Positions 26,405-34,968 are shown, counted from the stretch's first letter. The stretch is 64,000 nt of DNA from Flavobacterium hercynium (GCF_002217285.1 NZ_MUGW01000025.1:124001-188000); one strand, 5' to 3'. Notes: generated by a model not told the origin, from the sequence alone. Numbers and translations are program-made.

Positions 26405-27042
26405 AGTGCTTTCCCTCCTTCCTTAACTTCTGTAATAGCATCTACGATATTATGATAAGCGCCGCATCTGCAAATGTTACCGCTCATATATTCTCTTATT
26501 TCTTCTCTGGAGTTGGCGTGACCTTCTTTTATACAGGCAATACCTGACATGATTTGTCCCGGCGTGCAATATCCACATTGAAAACCGTCATTTTTAATAA
26601 AAGCTTCCTGCATAGGATGTAGTTTCTTTCCTTTTGAAAGTCCTTCTATCGTAGTTACCTGTGCATTTTGCTGCATAGAAGCAAGTGATAAACATGACAA
26701 AATTCTAACACCATCTACATGTACAGTGCAAGCGCCGCATTGTCCGTGATCACAACCTTTTTTAGTACCGGTAAGGAATAATTGTTCTCTGAGTAAATCG
26801 AGCAATGTAGTTCGGGGCTCAACATTTAAGTTATGTTTCGTACCGTTTACTTCTATAGAAAGCGGAACCGTTTCAAGGTATTCTGCAATCTTCTCATCCC
26901 ATTTATTTTCAGAAGCAAGCACAAAAGAAGGCGGTGCTAATGCAAATGCTGTTAAAAGGCTTGATTTCTTAATAAAGTCCCGACGTGACGAATTTGACTC
27001 CTCTTCGACTACTTTGCTCTTAATTGTTCTTTTTGCAGCCAT
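26401..27042 (-). CDS. Tat-exported [2Fe-2S] subunit (PaoA-like)
   Basis: A 213-residue iron-sulfur subunit. The N-terminus has a twin-arginine signal (SSRRDFIKKSSLLTAFALA), implying export of the assembled complex to the periplasm. The plant-type ferredoxin domain has KKGCDHGQCGACTV plus a cysteine in RILSCLSL, and the second helical [2Fe-2S] domain has CGYCTPG and CRCGAYH. The start at 27042 is preferred over one at 27111, because it leaves a short positively charged leader before the RR motif. It is the first gene of the three-subunit operon and is divergent from a cysteine desulfurase gene. Confidence 0.88.
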   Translation of the reverse strand: MAAKRTIKSKVVEEESNSSRRDFIKKSSLLTAFALAPPSFVLASENKWDEKIAEYLETVPLSIEVNGTKHNLNVEPRTTLLDLLREQLFLTGTKKGCDHGQCGACTVHVDGVRILSCLSLASMQQNAQVTTIEGLSKGKKLHPMQEAFIKNDGFQCGYCTPGQIMSGIACIKEGHANSREEIREYMSGNICRCGAYHNIVDAITEVKEGGKAL

Positions 27043-27215
27043 GCATATTATCTTTAAATTTTGGAAAAAGTACATCTTACTCTCAACAAATTTAAGGAAG
27101 CTACGCGACAAAAAGTTATAAAATTCACATATTTTGTCTTTACAAAACTTAATTTCCTTCTTAAAAACACAGTTTAATTTACAAATTGTACTTTTACTTT
27201 ATCAATTACTTAATC

Positions 27216-28346
27216 ATGTCACACCAAGATCACATCTATTTAGACAATAATGCCACAACGCCACTTGACAAAAGAGTTCTTGACGCAATGCTTCCTTATC
27301 TGACTGATTCGTATGCCAATGCCGGAAGCAGTCATCTTGCGGGATTAACTGTAAATGAAAGTATTCAAGAGGCTGCCTGGCAAACTGCTAACTTAATTGG
27401 GGCAAACGAAGATGAAATTATTTTTACATCGGGAGCTACAGAAGCGATAAATTTAGCAATTAAAGGTTTGTCTGATTCTCCGAAAAAACACATTGTAACA
27501 ATTGCCACAGAGCACAAAGCTGTATTAGAAACATGTCGCTATATGGAGACTATTGGCTTTGCCGTTAGTTATTTATCTGTTAGCTCTGAAGGACTTTTAG
27601 ACCTTAATCTTTTAGAAGAAACAATTACTGATAACACACTGATTGTCATTGCAATGTTTTCTAATAATGAAATTGGTGTCATACAAGATATTGCCGCTAT
27701 TTCACAAATGGCAAACAACAAAAATGCGCTGTTTATGTGTGATGCAACTCAAGCTGTTGGAAAAATTGCTATTGACGTAAAAAAACTCAGAATTGATCTT
27801 TTACCGATTTCTGCACATAAATTTTATGGTCCAAAAGGAATTGGTGCTTTGTATGTTTCTGCAAAAGCAAAAATAAAACTGCAGCCTCAAATACATGGGG
27901 GTGGGCAACAACGCAAATTGAGAAGCGGAACACTAAATGTACCCGCAATTATTGGTTTAGGTAAAGCATGTGAAATTGCTTTAAATGAACTGAAAAAAGA
28001 CGAAGAAAGAATCAAAAAACTAAGAGATCATCTCGAAAAAAGTTTACTAAAAATTGAAGGTTCGTTTGTAAATGGAAATACTTTAAACAGAATTTATAAC
28101 ACCTCAAACATTTGCTTCCCAGGCGTCAATTCGGAAAGACTTATTATTGCCTTAAAAAACATTTCAGTCTCCAGCGGATCTTCCTGCTCTGCTGCCACTT
28201 CTACACCTTCTCATGTTTTAAAAGCTTTAGGTTTGTCTGATGAAAATGCATTAAGTTCGATTCGGTTTAGCCTTGGACGCTTTACCACTTTAGCCGAAAT
28301 TGAGGAAGCAATCGTGAGAGTTACTTCTTTAATTGAACAGTTATGA
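27216..28346 (+). CDS. Cysteine desulfurase (NifS/IscS class)
   Basis: A 376-residue PLP enzyme. Key sites are YLDNNATTPLD near the start, SGATEAINLAIKG, CDATQAVGKIAID, the PLP lysine in SAHKFYGPKGIGAL, and the active cysteine in SSGSSCSAAT. It releases sulfur from L-cysteine for Fe-S clusters or for sulfuration of the molybdenum cofactor. Since it lies divergent from a molybdenum hydroxylase and next to MocA-like and XdhC genes, a role in providing the terminal sulfido ligand is attractive. The ATG at 27216 is chosen over the TTG at 27186 because the extra residues have no counterpart in the family. Confidence 0.87.
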   Translation: MSHQDHIYLDNNATTPLDKRVLDAMLPYLTDSYANAGSSHLAGLTVNESIQEAAWQTANLIGANEDEIIFTSGATEAINLAIKGLSDSPKKHIVTIATEHKAVLETCRYMETIGFAVSYLSVSSEGLLDLNLLEETITDNTLIVIAMFSNNEIGVIQDIAAISQMANNKNALFMCDATQAVGKIAIDVKKLRIDLLPISAHKFYGPKGIGALYVSAKAKIKLQPQIHGGGQQRKLRSGTLNVPAIIGLGKACEIALNELKKDEERIKKLRDHLEKSLLKIEGSFVNGNTLNRIYNTSNICFPGVNSERLIIALKNISVSSGSSCSAATSTPSHVLKALGLSDENALSSIRFSLGRFTTLAEIEEAIVRVTSLIEQL

Positions 28347-28349
28347 ATT

Positions 28350-28400
28350 ATGAGTTATGAGCTTTTAACTCTAGAACTAAGTACTAAGTACTAGGAACTA
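28350..28400. repeat. Short ATGAGTT / AGTACTA simple repeats
   Basis: The convergent space between the desulfurase and MocA-like genes contains ATTATGAGTTATGAG and three AGTACTA-type units. It resembles the repeats near 31840-32005 and 60500-60545, a recurrent intergenic feature of this genome. No good terminator hairpin with a T run is visible here. Confidence 0.5.
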
Positions 28401-28402
28401 AT

Positions 28403-28999
28403 TCACAATTGAGAATAGTCCTCTAACGTATCTATATCAATATTTCCTTTCTCGAACGGAACGGCGATTGTATCATCTAAAAATCTGTTGATGACTTTTT
28501 TAGCGCCTTCCTGACCTATTAATTCAAATAATTCTTTAAAATATTTTTTCTGAAATAATACAGGTGTTCCTAAAGTATCCGCATACGATGAAGCAATTAT
28601 ACCTTTGGTGTTTTTTTGATATGTTTTTATAAGCTGACTAAAAATTGTACTTGTCACATACGGCTGATCGCAAACAGCAAAAATACAGGCGTCTGTTTCA
28701 GGAAATACGAGTAGCATTTCTTTTAAACCATGAACAATAGAAGATGCCATTCCCGACTCCCAATCAGGATTAGAACTACTTTTTACAGTTGTTTGCGTAA
28801 TTTCGTTTTGTACAATTTCCCTATTTGCTCCTGTAACAACAAGTACTTGTACATTGGACACAAGGATAGCTTCGCGAATTGTATTTTGTAAAAGCGTTGT
28901 GTTTTTATACGGCAATATTTGTTTAGGACTTCCTAATCTCGAAGAACTTCCAGCAGCCAGAATAACAATACCAACGTTGCCTTTTGCTTTAATTGTCAT
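28403..28999 (-). CDS. mocA: Molybdenum cofactor cytidylyltransferase-like protein (MocA/MobA family)
   Basis: A 198-residue nucleotidyltransferase. The signature VILAAGSSSRLGSPKQ near the N-terminus binds NTP, and VCDQPYV is the conserved metal-binding block; the protein is the length of MocA-type enzymes. MocA forms molybdopterin cytosine dinucleotide, the cofactor of PaoABC-type enzymes. It overlaps the end of the XdhC gene. The ATG at 28999 or 29011 could both serve; I prefer the shorter as the extra MRFR has no conserved role. It cannot be told from sequence alone whether it uses CTP or GTP. Confidence 0.85.
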   Translation of the reverse strand: MTIKAKGNVGIVILAAGSSSRLGSPKQILPYKNTTLLQNTIREAILVSNVQVLVVTGANREIVQNEITQTTVKSSSNPDWESGMASSIVHGLKEMLLVFPETDACIFAVCDQPYVTSTIFSQLIKTYQKNTKGIIASSYADTLGTPVLFQKKYFKELFELIGQEGAKKVINRFLDDTIAVPFEKGNIDIDTLEDYSQL

Positions 29000-30113
29000 A
29001 CGAAACCGCATTATGTATTTTTCCTGCTTTATATTTTAATGAAGTTCCTTTTTTACCGCTGATTACTGCTTTAATTTCAGCAACGACTGATAATGCAATT
29101 TCTTCTGAAGTTTCAGCACCAATATCCAAACCAACTGGTCCGTAGATTTTATCAAGCTGCTCTTCGTCTAACGTTATTCCGATATTTTGTAAATCATCCA
29201 GCATGCGGTTGAGCTTTGTTTTGGGGCCTAATAATCCAATATACTTGCAGTTTGTTGCTATGAGTATTTTCAGCAGTTCTAAATCATACTTATAATTGTG
29301 CGTCATTAAAACAAAGTACGTCTGATCGTCGATATGAATTCCATCTAAAAACTGCTCTGGTTTTATGACTTTTACTGTTTTCGCTTCCGGAAATCTGGAT
29401 TGTATCGCATGAGTAGCTCGCCCATCTCCTACTATAATTTGCCAACCCAAAATATTAGTCATTTTTACAAGAGGCTGTACATCATTACCTGCACCGGCAA
29501 TAATAAGTGAAATTGGCGGACTAATGTATTCTAAAAGCGCTTCATTGTCATTGGTATCTAAAAGCTTTTTTATTAGAGTGGTTTTCGCATTCAAAACTTC
29601 AGCTGCATTTGGTAAAAGTGCAGAAGCTACTTCGTGCGTAAATAATACTTCTGAACCTTCTCTGTAAAACAACGTGGTTCCAATTTGAATGGCTTTTCTT
29701 TGTAATGAAAAAACAGTAAGTATTACAGCGTCTTTTCGATCTGTTTCTAATTGCTGTAAAAGCTGAATGGGATTATTGATTTGCGTATCATCAATATATT
29801 CAAAGAGAATATGAACAATACCGTTACATCCTAGTTGCAAACCTACTTCTGAGTCGTCTTCGTTTGTAGTATTGTAGGTAATAAGTTTGTTTTGTTGCTG
29901 ATCTATAGAAAGAAGCGCTTTTCGTAACGCATCGCCTTCTAAACAGCCTCCGCTAATGGCTCCTGTAAGCAATCCGTCTTCAGTAACAAGCATTCGTGCA
30001 CCAGGCTGTCTGTATGACGAACCTTCTACCTTTACAACTGTTGCCAAAGCCGATTTTTTACCTGACTTCTTTGCTAGTGTATACGCCTTTAAAATTTCAC
30101 TTATTTCTTTCAT
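28989..30113 (-). CDS. xdhC: XdhC/CoxI family molybdenum-enzyme maturation protein
   Basis: A 374-residue protein with both XdhC domains. The N-terminal half contains GGCLEGDALRKA (about 55-66) and the C-terminal half a Rossmann-like region, LIIAGAGNDVQPL (about 206-218), and LLGPKTKLNRML. XdhC/PaoD proteins bind the molybdenum cofactor after sulfuration and deliver it to the apo-enzyme. It overlaps the MocA-like gene by about 11 bases and lies in the same direction, forming one unit with it. The target is probably the hydroxylase at 23220-27042. Confidence 0.88.
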   Translation of the reverse strand: MKEISEILKAYTLAKKSGKKSALATVVKVEGSSYRQPGARMLVTEDGLLTGAISGGCLEGDALRKALLSIDQQQNKLITYNTTNEDDSEVGLQLGCNGIVHILFEYIDDTQINNPIQLLQQLETDRKDAVILTVFSLQRKAIQIGTTLFYREGSEVLFTHEVASALLPNAAEVLNAKTTLIKKLLDTNDNEALLEYISPPISLIIAGAGNDVQPLVKMTNILGWQIIVGDGRATHAIQSRFPEAKTVKVIKPEQFLDGIHIDDQTYFVLMTHNYKYDLELLKILIATNCKYIGLLGPKTKLNRMLDDLQNIGITLDEEQLDKIYGPVGLDIGAETSEEIALSVVAEIKAVISGKKGTSLKYKAGKIHNAVSYDN

Positions 30114-30206
30114 AGTAGATATTCTCTAACAAAAATAGATAATTATAATTTGAAGAAAGGTGCAATCAGATAAAGTATTAACTCAAAAGTATTTCTTCTA
30201 TTATAG

Positions 30207-30980
30207 TTAAATAGCAATCAATCCCATAACCAACGCAGTTTTTACTGCTTCAGTTGTATTAGCTACTTTCATTTTCTCAATGATATTTTGTCTGTGTCGG
30301 CGAACTGTGTATACTGAAATATTCAACTCGTTAGCAATTTGCAGGCTGCTACTTCCTTTGGCTACCAAGCTAAGTGTTTGTAATTCTCTTTTAGAAAGTA
30401 ATGCTTTTTCAAACTGTTTGTATTTTTCAGCTGCAATGATTTCTCCCGTCTGAATGTTTACTATTTTTCCATCAATTCCCAAACGAGGCTGTACATCAAT
30501 CGAAGGTGCATACAAGCAAAGTGCAAGCCAAACACTGCCATTACTTAATGTTTTGAGATAAATGGTACGATGATTAATATAACTGCAATGCTCTGATATA
30601 TTTTGTGTTCGAATTCGGCTAAAAGTGCTGTACTTTTGAGAATCCTCGTATGGTACGGTTTTTAAAAACTGAAAATAATTGAGTTCTAAAATGTGTCTTT
30701 CTATAACATCTTCAGGATGAATTTTACTAAAGATGCATTCTTCAAAAGCGGAATCGATAACAGAATTTTCTTCAGGTAAACCAAATACATTCCCAAAATT
30801 ACCCGCATATATATAACTGCAATCTGCCTGAAAATCTGATAATACTGCTACACACTGATCGATACTTACATATCCTGACACCAACTTTTTGTATGTCTCA
30901 ATATCATTTGCTTCACTAATCGAAAATGTTTGCTCTAATAAAGTGGATGTTAATTGATTTTCAATCGATGCATTTGACAT
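30207..30980 (-). CDS. LuxR-family transcriptional regulator with PAS-like N-terminus
   Basis: A 257-residue protein with a C-terminal GerE/LuxR helix-turn-helix (about 195-257), including LSKRELQTLSLVAKG and NELNISVYTVRRHRQNI. The first ~170 residues resemble a PAS-type sensor (CSYIYAGNFGNVFGLPEE, IHPEDVIERHILELNYF) and no receiver aspartate pattern is visible. It lies upstream of xdhC and mocA in the same direction, so it may control or be co-regulated with the molybdenum-enzyme genes. The ligand is unknown. Confidence 0.83.
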   Translation of the reverse strand: MSNASIENQLTSTLLEQTFSISEANDIETYKKLVSGYVSIDQCVAVLSDFQADCSYIYAGNFGNVFGLPEENSVIDSAFEECIFSKIHPEDVIERHILELNYFQFLKTVPYEDSQKYSTFSRIRTQNISEHCSYINHRTIYLKTLSNGSVWLALCLYAPSIDVQPRLGIDGKIVNIQTGEIIAAEKYKQFEKALLSKRELQTLSLVAKGSSSLQIANELNISVYTVRRHRQNIIEKMKVANTTEAVKTALVMGLIAI

Positions 30981-31086
30981 GTCCGGGCTTATAAATTGGT
31001 TAATTTTACGTATTGTGCCTTTTAGCAGGCAATGGTATTTTTGACAAACTAAAATAGAATTTTTCTACTTCTAAAAAAAACATTTT

Positions 31087-31836
31087 ATGAAATCAAACTT
31101 TTACAGCATCTGCACTCTTCTTGGATTATTTATTTTGACAAGCTGCGGAAATAACAACACTAAACCAACATCTGAAACTCAATCTAAAATTAGTATTGAT
31201 TCCGGATTTGTAAATGGTTCTCCGTGTGATATCAACCTTGCCAACATTCATTTTACAAAATCAATTAATGGTGCTGATACACTTGCAAAAATTAATTCGA
31301 ATGAAAAAATAACATTTCGTGCAGGTGAAAAGTCGGATTATTTTTCTGATCCTGATGGAAAACTTTCTAATAATACAGCTCCTATTTTACTTTCAAAAAT
31401 TGACAATACTAAACCCTTTACGTTAACGGCTAAAGTGACACCTGAATTTACCGAAAAAGGATTGTACAATGCTGGCGTTTTATACTTATATGTTCATGAT
31501 AATTTTTATCAGAAATTCTGTTTCGAACAGGACGAACGAGGCAATCATCGTGTTGTAACGGTTCGAACAATGGGTACCTCTGACGATAATAATCATGATG
31601 TAGTAACAAGTCCTGCCATTTACATGAAGATCTCATCTGACACTAAAACTGTAGCGAGTTATTATTCGCTGAACAACAAAAACTGGCAAATGGTACGTTT
31701 ATATAAAAACAATTATCCTAGTGAATTCTGGGCTGGAATTAGCACCCAATGTCCTGTAGATAAAGGAACACAAAGTATTTTTGAAGAAATCAGTCTGCAA
31801 CAAAAAAGCGTAAAAGATTTTCGTTTAGGAATTTAA
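31087..31836 (+). CDS. DUF1349 domain lipoprotein
   Basis: A 249-residue protein with a lipoprotein signal (FILTSCGN, C20). The remainder is a concanavalin-like DUF1349 domain with LTAKVTPEFTEKGLYNAG and YSLNNKNWQMVRLY near the end. DUF1349 proteins bind or process carbohydrates in some cases, but the function here is open. It is divergent from the LuxR gene and ends at a repeat-rich convergent region. Confidence 0.8.
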   Translation: MKSNFYSICTLLGLFILTSCGNNNTKPTSETQSKISIDSGFVNGSPCDINLANIHFTKSINGADTLAKINSNEKITFRAGEKSDYFSDPDGKLSNNTAPILLSKIDNTKPFTLTAKVTPEFTEKGLYNAGVLYLYVHDNFYQKFCFEQDERGNHRVVTVRTMGTSDDNNHDVVTSPAIYMKISSDTKTVASYYSLNNKNWQMVRLYKNNYPSEFWAGISTQCPVDKGTQSIFEEISLQQKSVKDFRLGI

Positions 31837-31839
31837 GAA

Positions 31840-32005
31840 AATTGTGAGTTGTGAGTTGTGAGTTGTGAGTTGTGAGCTGTAAATTGTGAATTGAGAATTT
31901 TACGCTGAGAAAAAACTAATCACGCATAATTCATAACTTAAAAATTTATAAATCACGTGCAACTCACAATTCACAACTCACAACTCACAACTCACAATTT
32001 ATAAC
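31840..32005. repeat. Inverted arrays of TTGTGAG/CTCACAA heptads
   Basis: Between convergent genes, four to five copies of GTGAGTT (31843-31890) are followed at about 31955-31998 by four to five copies of the complement AACTCAC/CAACTCA. The two arrays can fold back on each other as a long imperfect hairpin, and may work as a bidirectional terminator for the DUF1349 and NlpE genes. The units look slippage-prone. Confidence 0.7.
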
Positions 32006-32493
32006 TCTTTCAAGGTAAGTGTATAATTTAAATCTGATTTGTTTTTTTCTCTTTTGCGGTCTAGAGAATATAGTTTGTTGGGAGCTCCTGCATTATAGCC
32101 AAAGTAGAGTTGTTTTTCTTCAGGGAGATTCCAATTCAGTATATAAATTGTTCCGTTTGGATCTTGTTCAAGTCCTCTTTCCAGATTAAAATTTCCTTTC
32201 TGAAAAAATTTTTTTTCCGGTGATTTTCCTTTGTAAACAGTAGTTAATTCAAACTTGTGACTTTCCATAGTACCGTCTCCATGATATATTTTCAGGATTG
32301 TTTGTATTCCGGCGCAATCAGCGCAAGGCAACACACCTTCGTATGTAGAGGTTTCTTCTAAACTTTTGGTGTCTGCAATAATAGAACTTTGCATATCGGA
32401 CAAGGGAGCAGCATACATAACTCTTTCGCTTCTTCTTGAATTACAAGAAAAAACGAAGCTTGAAATTAATAGTATTAAAAATATTTTCTTCAT
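31999..32493 (-). CDS. NlpE-like lipoprotein
   Basis: A 164-residue exported lipoprotein (signal ending SFVFSCNSRR, C17). The NlpE N-terminal domain starts with LPCADCAGIQTILKIYHGDG, containing the CADC (CxxC) pair, and continues with GTIYILNWNLPEEKQLYF. In enterobacteria NlpE signals envelope or copper stress; that role is not proven in Bacteroidota. It is monocistronic and convergent with the DUF1349 gene. Confidence 0.82.
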   Translation of the reverse strand: MKKIFLILLISSFVFSCNSRRSERVMYAAPLSDMQSSIIADTKSLEETSTYEGVLPCADCAGIQTILKIYHGDGTMESHKFELTTVYKGKSPEKKFFQKGNFNLERGLEQDPNGTIYILNWNLPEEKQLYFGYNAGAPNKLYSLDRKREKNKSDLNYTLTLKEL

Positions 32494-32743
32494 GTAATTA
32501 TATTTTTAAATATTGGATCACAAAGAATACACTAATTTTCAATTCTTCGAATTTGTACTCTTTATATTACGTTGCTTTTGAGCTATCAAAAATCAACCCA
32601 TTTTTGAAAAATTATTTTAAAAACCTTATTATCTAACTTTTATATGATTAAAATTTAATAAGACAACATGATTTTATATAACTAAGTTTTGTATTTTAGT
32701 TGATCAAAATAAATTATACATAACCTTAAACCAAAAGAAAATT

Positions 32744-33076
32744 ATGGGAAAATTTGTAATTACTAAAAGAGCCAACGGGGAATTTCAATTCAATTTAAAA
32801 GCCGGAAATGGTCAGACGATCTTAGCTAGTGAGGGCTATACAACAAAAGCAGCTTGTACAAACGGAATTGAATCAGTGAAAAAAAATTCGCAGGTTGACG
32901 AAAGATTTGACAAAAAAGAAGCTAAAAACGGGAAACCATATTTCAACCTAAAAGCGACAAACGGTCAAATTATTGGAACAAGCGAAATGTATGAAAGTAC
33001 CGCTTCAAGAGACAACGGAATTGCATCAGTAAAATCGAATGCACCGGAAGCAACTGTAGACGATCAGACAGCTTAA
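32744..33076 (+). CDS. YegP-type protein with two DUF1508 repeats
   Basis: A 110-residue cytoplasmic protein made of two DUF1508 units: residues about 1-47 (FVITKRANGEFQFNLKAGNG) and about 52-100 (KNGKPYFNLKATNGQIIGTS). Each is a betabetaalpha repeat as in YegP; function is unknown although the fold is well defined. A strong terminator follows 15 bases later. The gene is monocistronic. Confidence 0.88.
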   Translation: MGKFVITKRANGEFQFNLKAGNGQTILASEGYTTKAACTNGIESVKKNSQVDERFDKKEAKNGKPYFNLKATNGQIIGTSEMYESTASRDNGIASVKSNAPEATVDDQTA

Positions 33077-33090
33077 AAATATATAAAAAT

Positions 33091-33117
33091 AAAAACGAGG
33101 CTTACCACCTCGTTTTT
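33091..33117. terminator. Bidirectional terminator
   Basis: Stem AAAAACGAGG (33091-33100) / CCTCGTTTTT (33108-33117) with loop CTTACCA. It lies between the convergent DUF1508 and XRE genes and has T runs on both strands. Confidence 0.9.
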
Positions 33118-33126
33118 GTTGCTCTT

Positions 33127-33513
33127 CTAAAATTGACCAAACCTCTTTTTATAGCGTTCCAATTCTTGCTCAGTTTGGTATAGTAATTTTTCTAAAAGCG
33201 AAATTTTATCTTCGTATAACTTTTTTAAAGCTTCGCTGTTATCCGAATTAATTAAGATACTTCCATTATTATTTCCTTTTACTCTATTAAAGTTATTAAA
33301 GTAGCGCTGACTATCAAAACTAATAATATCTTCAACACTTATCTCCAGTATACGGGCAATCTCGACCAATTTTTCGAATGATAATATCGTTTTACCTTTT
33401 TCAATTTTACTATAACCTGCCTGCGTAACTCCTAATTGATCTGCCATGTATTCCTGAGTATAATTTTTTAACTCTCTAATGCTTTTAATTTTGTTTTTTA
33501 TTGAAGCTGCCAT
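33127..33513 (-). CDS. XRE-family helix-turn-helix regulator
   Basis: A 128-residue DNA-binding protein. The HTH_3 domain (about 10-63) includes IRELKNYTQEYMADQLGVT and GYSKIEKGKTILSFEKLVEI. The C-terminal third is a probable coiled coil (SEALKKLYEDKISLLEKLLY) for dimerisation. Nothing in the surroundings identifies the target; no phage or toxin genes adjoin it. Autoregulation is common in this class. Confidence 0.87.
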   Translation of the reverse strand: MAASIKNKIKSIRELKNYTQEYMADQLGVTQAGYSKIEKGKTILSFEKLVEIARILEISVEDIISFDSQRYFNNFNRVKGNNNGSILINSDNSEALKKLYEDKISLLEKLLYQTEQELERYKKRFGQF

Positions 33514-33636
33514 AAGATTATTTGGGTGGTATTGTATAACCCAACAGCCAAATAGAAGTATTTGGGGGTAGCTGTTGTAATTATACCTTTTAATGCGTAA
33601 ATGCGACTACAATTGTAATTTGATACTGCAGTTTTT

Positions 33637-33726
33637 TTATTCTTTTCTTGTAGTAATAAAGAAACCATATACAATAGCAACGACAATAAAAGCCAATTCG
33701 TATTTTGGTATATCTAATAGTAACAT
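33637..33726 (-). CDS. Possible 29-residue membrane peptide
   Basis: An ATG at 33726 opens a frame for MLLLDIPKYELAFIVVAIVY followed by GFFITTRKE, 29 residues with one convincing transmembrane helix and a basic tail, ending at TAA 33637. It starts 8 bases after the stop of the 137-residue membrane protein and could be its translationally coupled partner. Only the sequence pattern supports it. Confidence 0.4.
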   Translation of the reverse strand: MLLLDIPKYELAFIVVAIVYGFFITTRKE

Positions 33727-33734
33727 TTTTATTT

Positions 33735-34148
33735 TTAGTGTATTAGGTTTTGCTCCTGCAATATATGATCGAATTGTATGTTTAAATACTGATCGATTTG
33801 TTTTCCTATTGCCGGTCTGTCTGAAGGATTTATTTTTACTCTGGTCTGGTTTTTATAAATATCCCGGACAATTACATAATATTCGAAATCAATACTATTA
33901 TGAAACCGCAATATGATAAGAATGGTGTAAGCTAATAAAGTTGGAATAATGTAATACAACTCTGCTACATCTGAAAAAACCATAAAATAATACGCTAATG
34001 CAGTAATGGCTGCAAAAGCACCATTTTCAAGAAGGTAAGACTTCTTTTTTTTAAGTAAACCAAGCTCCACAATTTCATTAAAATTGTACTGCCATCGTTT
34101 TGATCCATAATGAAATTGAACCTGATCGTGAGTAAGAGTAAAGAACAT
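33735..34148 (-). CDS. Hypothetical small membrane protein
   Basis: A 137-residue protein I do not recognise. Two adjacent hydrophobic segments (about 44-60 and 66-84; AAITALAYYFMVF, IIPTLLAYTILIILRF) form a helical hairpin. The N-terminal part (LTHDQVQFHYGSKRWQYNFNE) and the C-terminal soluble part (DIYKNQTRVKINPSDRP) are typical of PH-like or BPH-type membrane-anchored proteins, but this is a weak resemblance. It is followed by the 29-residue peptide. Confidence 0.6.
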   Translation of the reverse strand: MFFTLTHDQVQFHYGSKRWQYNFNEIVELGLLKKKKSYLLENGAFAAITALAYYFMVFSDVAELYYIIPTLLAYTILIILRFHNSIDFEYYVIVRDIYKNQTRVKINPSDRPAIGKQIDQYLNIQFDHILQEQNLIH

Positions 34149-34538
34149 AGTAATTAATCGTTTAAAGGCACATAAAATTGTTGTAATAAAAACTTACAAA
34201 GCATCCCTTAAATTGCATTTCTAACTTTAGCATTAAGAAAGAAAATCCAATGTAACGTAACACTCTGCTTCGCAATATTACGCATTATCCTATTTTTTTT
34301 TCTTAAGAACTTCCTTATAGAATATAACTGAAAGTTGTAATTAAATCTCGCTTATCAATTTTTACTTATCGTTTGATTCTGTGATTGGCTGATTTTACTT
34401 ATATAATTTTTTAATCCTAATTCTTATGAATCTGACTCCTATCAACATACAAAAAAATAAAGGCTGCTTCTACCAAAAGAAACAACCTGCGTTATTCTAA
34501 ATCGATTTTGTAAAATATTTTAATGAATTTCGACCTAA

Positions 34539-34679
34539 ATGTGTAAAAACAATATCTTTAACAATCCCATACTTATTAAATCGGAACTATTTCAAAAAAA
34601 AGACGTTAATAAATGGGCTGCTGCTTCAAACTTTATTCCTATTAGGTATAAAAAAAGCTACAAATTAGTGTTGCAATAG
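34539..34679 (+). CDS. Possible 46-residue hypothetical protein
   Basis: An ATG right after an in-frame TAA begins a frame reading MCKNNIFNNPILIKSELF, then a lysine-rich KKDVNKWAAASNFIPIRYKK segment and a YKLVLQ end. Composition is protein-like, with a strand-turn-strand look, but there is no family match I recognise, and the frame is short enough to be chance. It could be a remnant of a longer gene. Confidence 0.3.
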   Translation: MCKNNIFNNPILIKSELFQKKDVNKWAAASNFIPIRYKKSYKLVLQ

Positions 34680-34714
34680 AAAATATTATTTTATCAGTAA
34701 AAAAAAGGCAAAAA

Positions 34715-34747
34715 AAAACCTCGTTTATAATTTATAAACGAGGTTTT
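34715..34747 (-). terminator. Terminator after the histone H1-like gene
   Basis: Complementary arms AAAACCTCGTTTATAA (34715-34730) and TTATAAACGAGGTTTT (34732-34747), likely with a T/A-rich terminal loop, flanked by an A8 tract that reads as T on the minus strand. It follows the stop codon at 34765 by 17 bases. Confidence 0.85.
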
Positions 34748-34764
34748 GAATTCCTACAAAAATA

Positions 34765-34941
34765 TTATTTTTTTGATTCTTCGATAGAAACTTTTCTGAA
34801 TTCTTTTAAAAGTTTTTCAATTTCTAAAGTTGACTTACGTGCTCTAGGTCCAGCAGCTTTAACACCTTTCTCTGTTAATGATTCAGCCTCTGCTTTGAAT
34901 GTGTCGATTTCGGCGTTGATTTTTAATAATAGATCTTTCAT
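34765..34941 (-). CDS. Histone H1-like small protein
   Basis: A 58-residue lysine-rich protein beginning MKDLLLKINAEIDTFKAEAE and containing GVKAAGPRARKSTLEIEKLL. It is the small protein annotated in Flavobacteria as histone H1-like (Hc1 type), presumably an abundant nucleoid-associated DNA-binding protein. The ATG at 34941 is preferred over one at 34968 because family members start with MKDLL. It is monocistronic with its own terminator. Confidence 0.85.
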   Translation of the reverse strand: MKDLLLKINAEIDTFKAEAESLTEKGVKAAGPRARKSTLEIEKLLKEFRKVSIEESKK

Positions 34942-34968
34942 GCTTATACTTATTAAATTAGGGCACAA

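Larger units (their letters stand above)
34149..34764. other. Gene-poor AT-rich region
   Basis: Apart from a possible 46-residue reading frame at 34539-34679 this stretch holds no gene. An imperfect hairpin GGCTGCTTCT / AGAAACAACC near 34461-34485 with a preceding A-rich tract could be a terminator fragment for a lost minus-strand gene. No RNA gene was recognised. Confidence 0.5.

Noticed and set aside
23220..27042. Cytoplasmic xanthine dehydrogenase XdhABC
   Set aside because: The Tat signal on the Fe-S subunit and the extra cysteine cluster in the FAD subunit point to the periplasmic PaoABC type.
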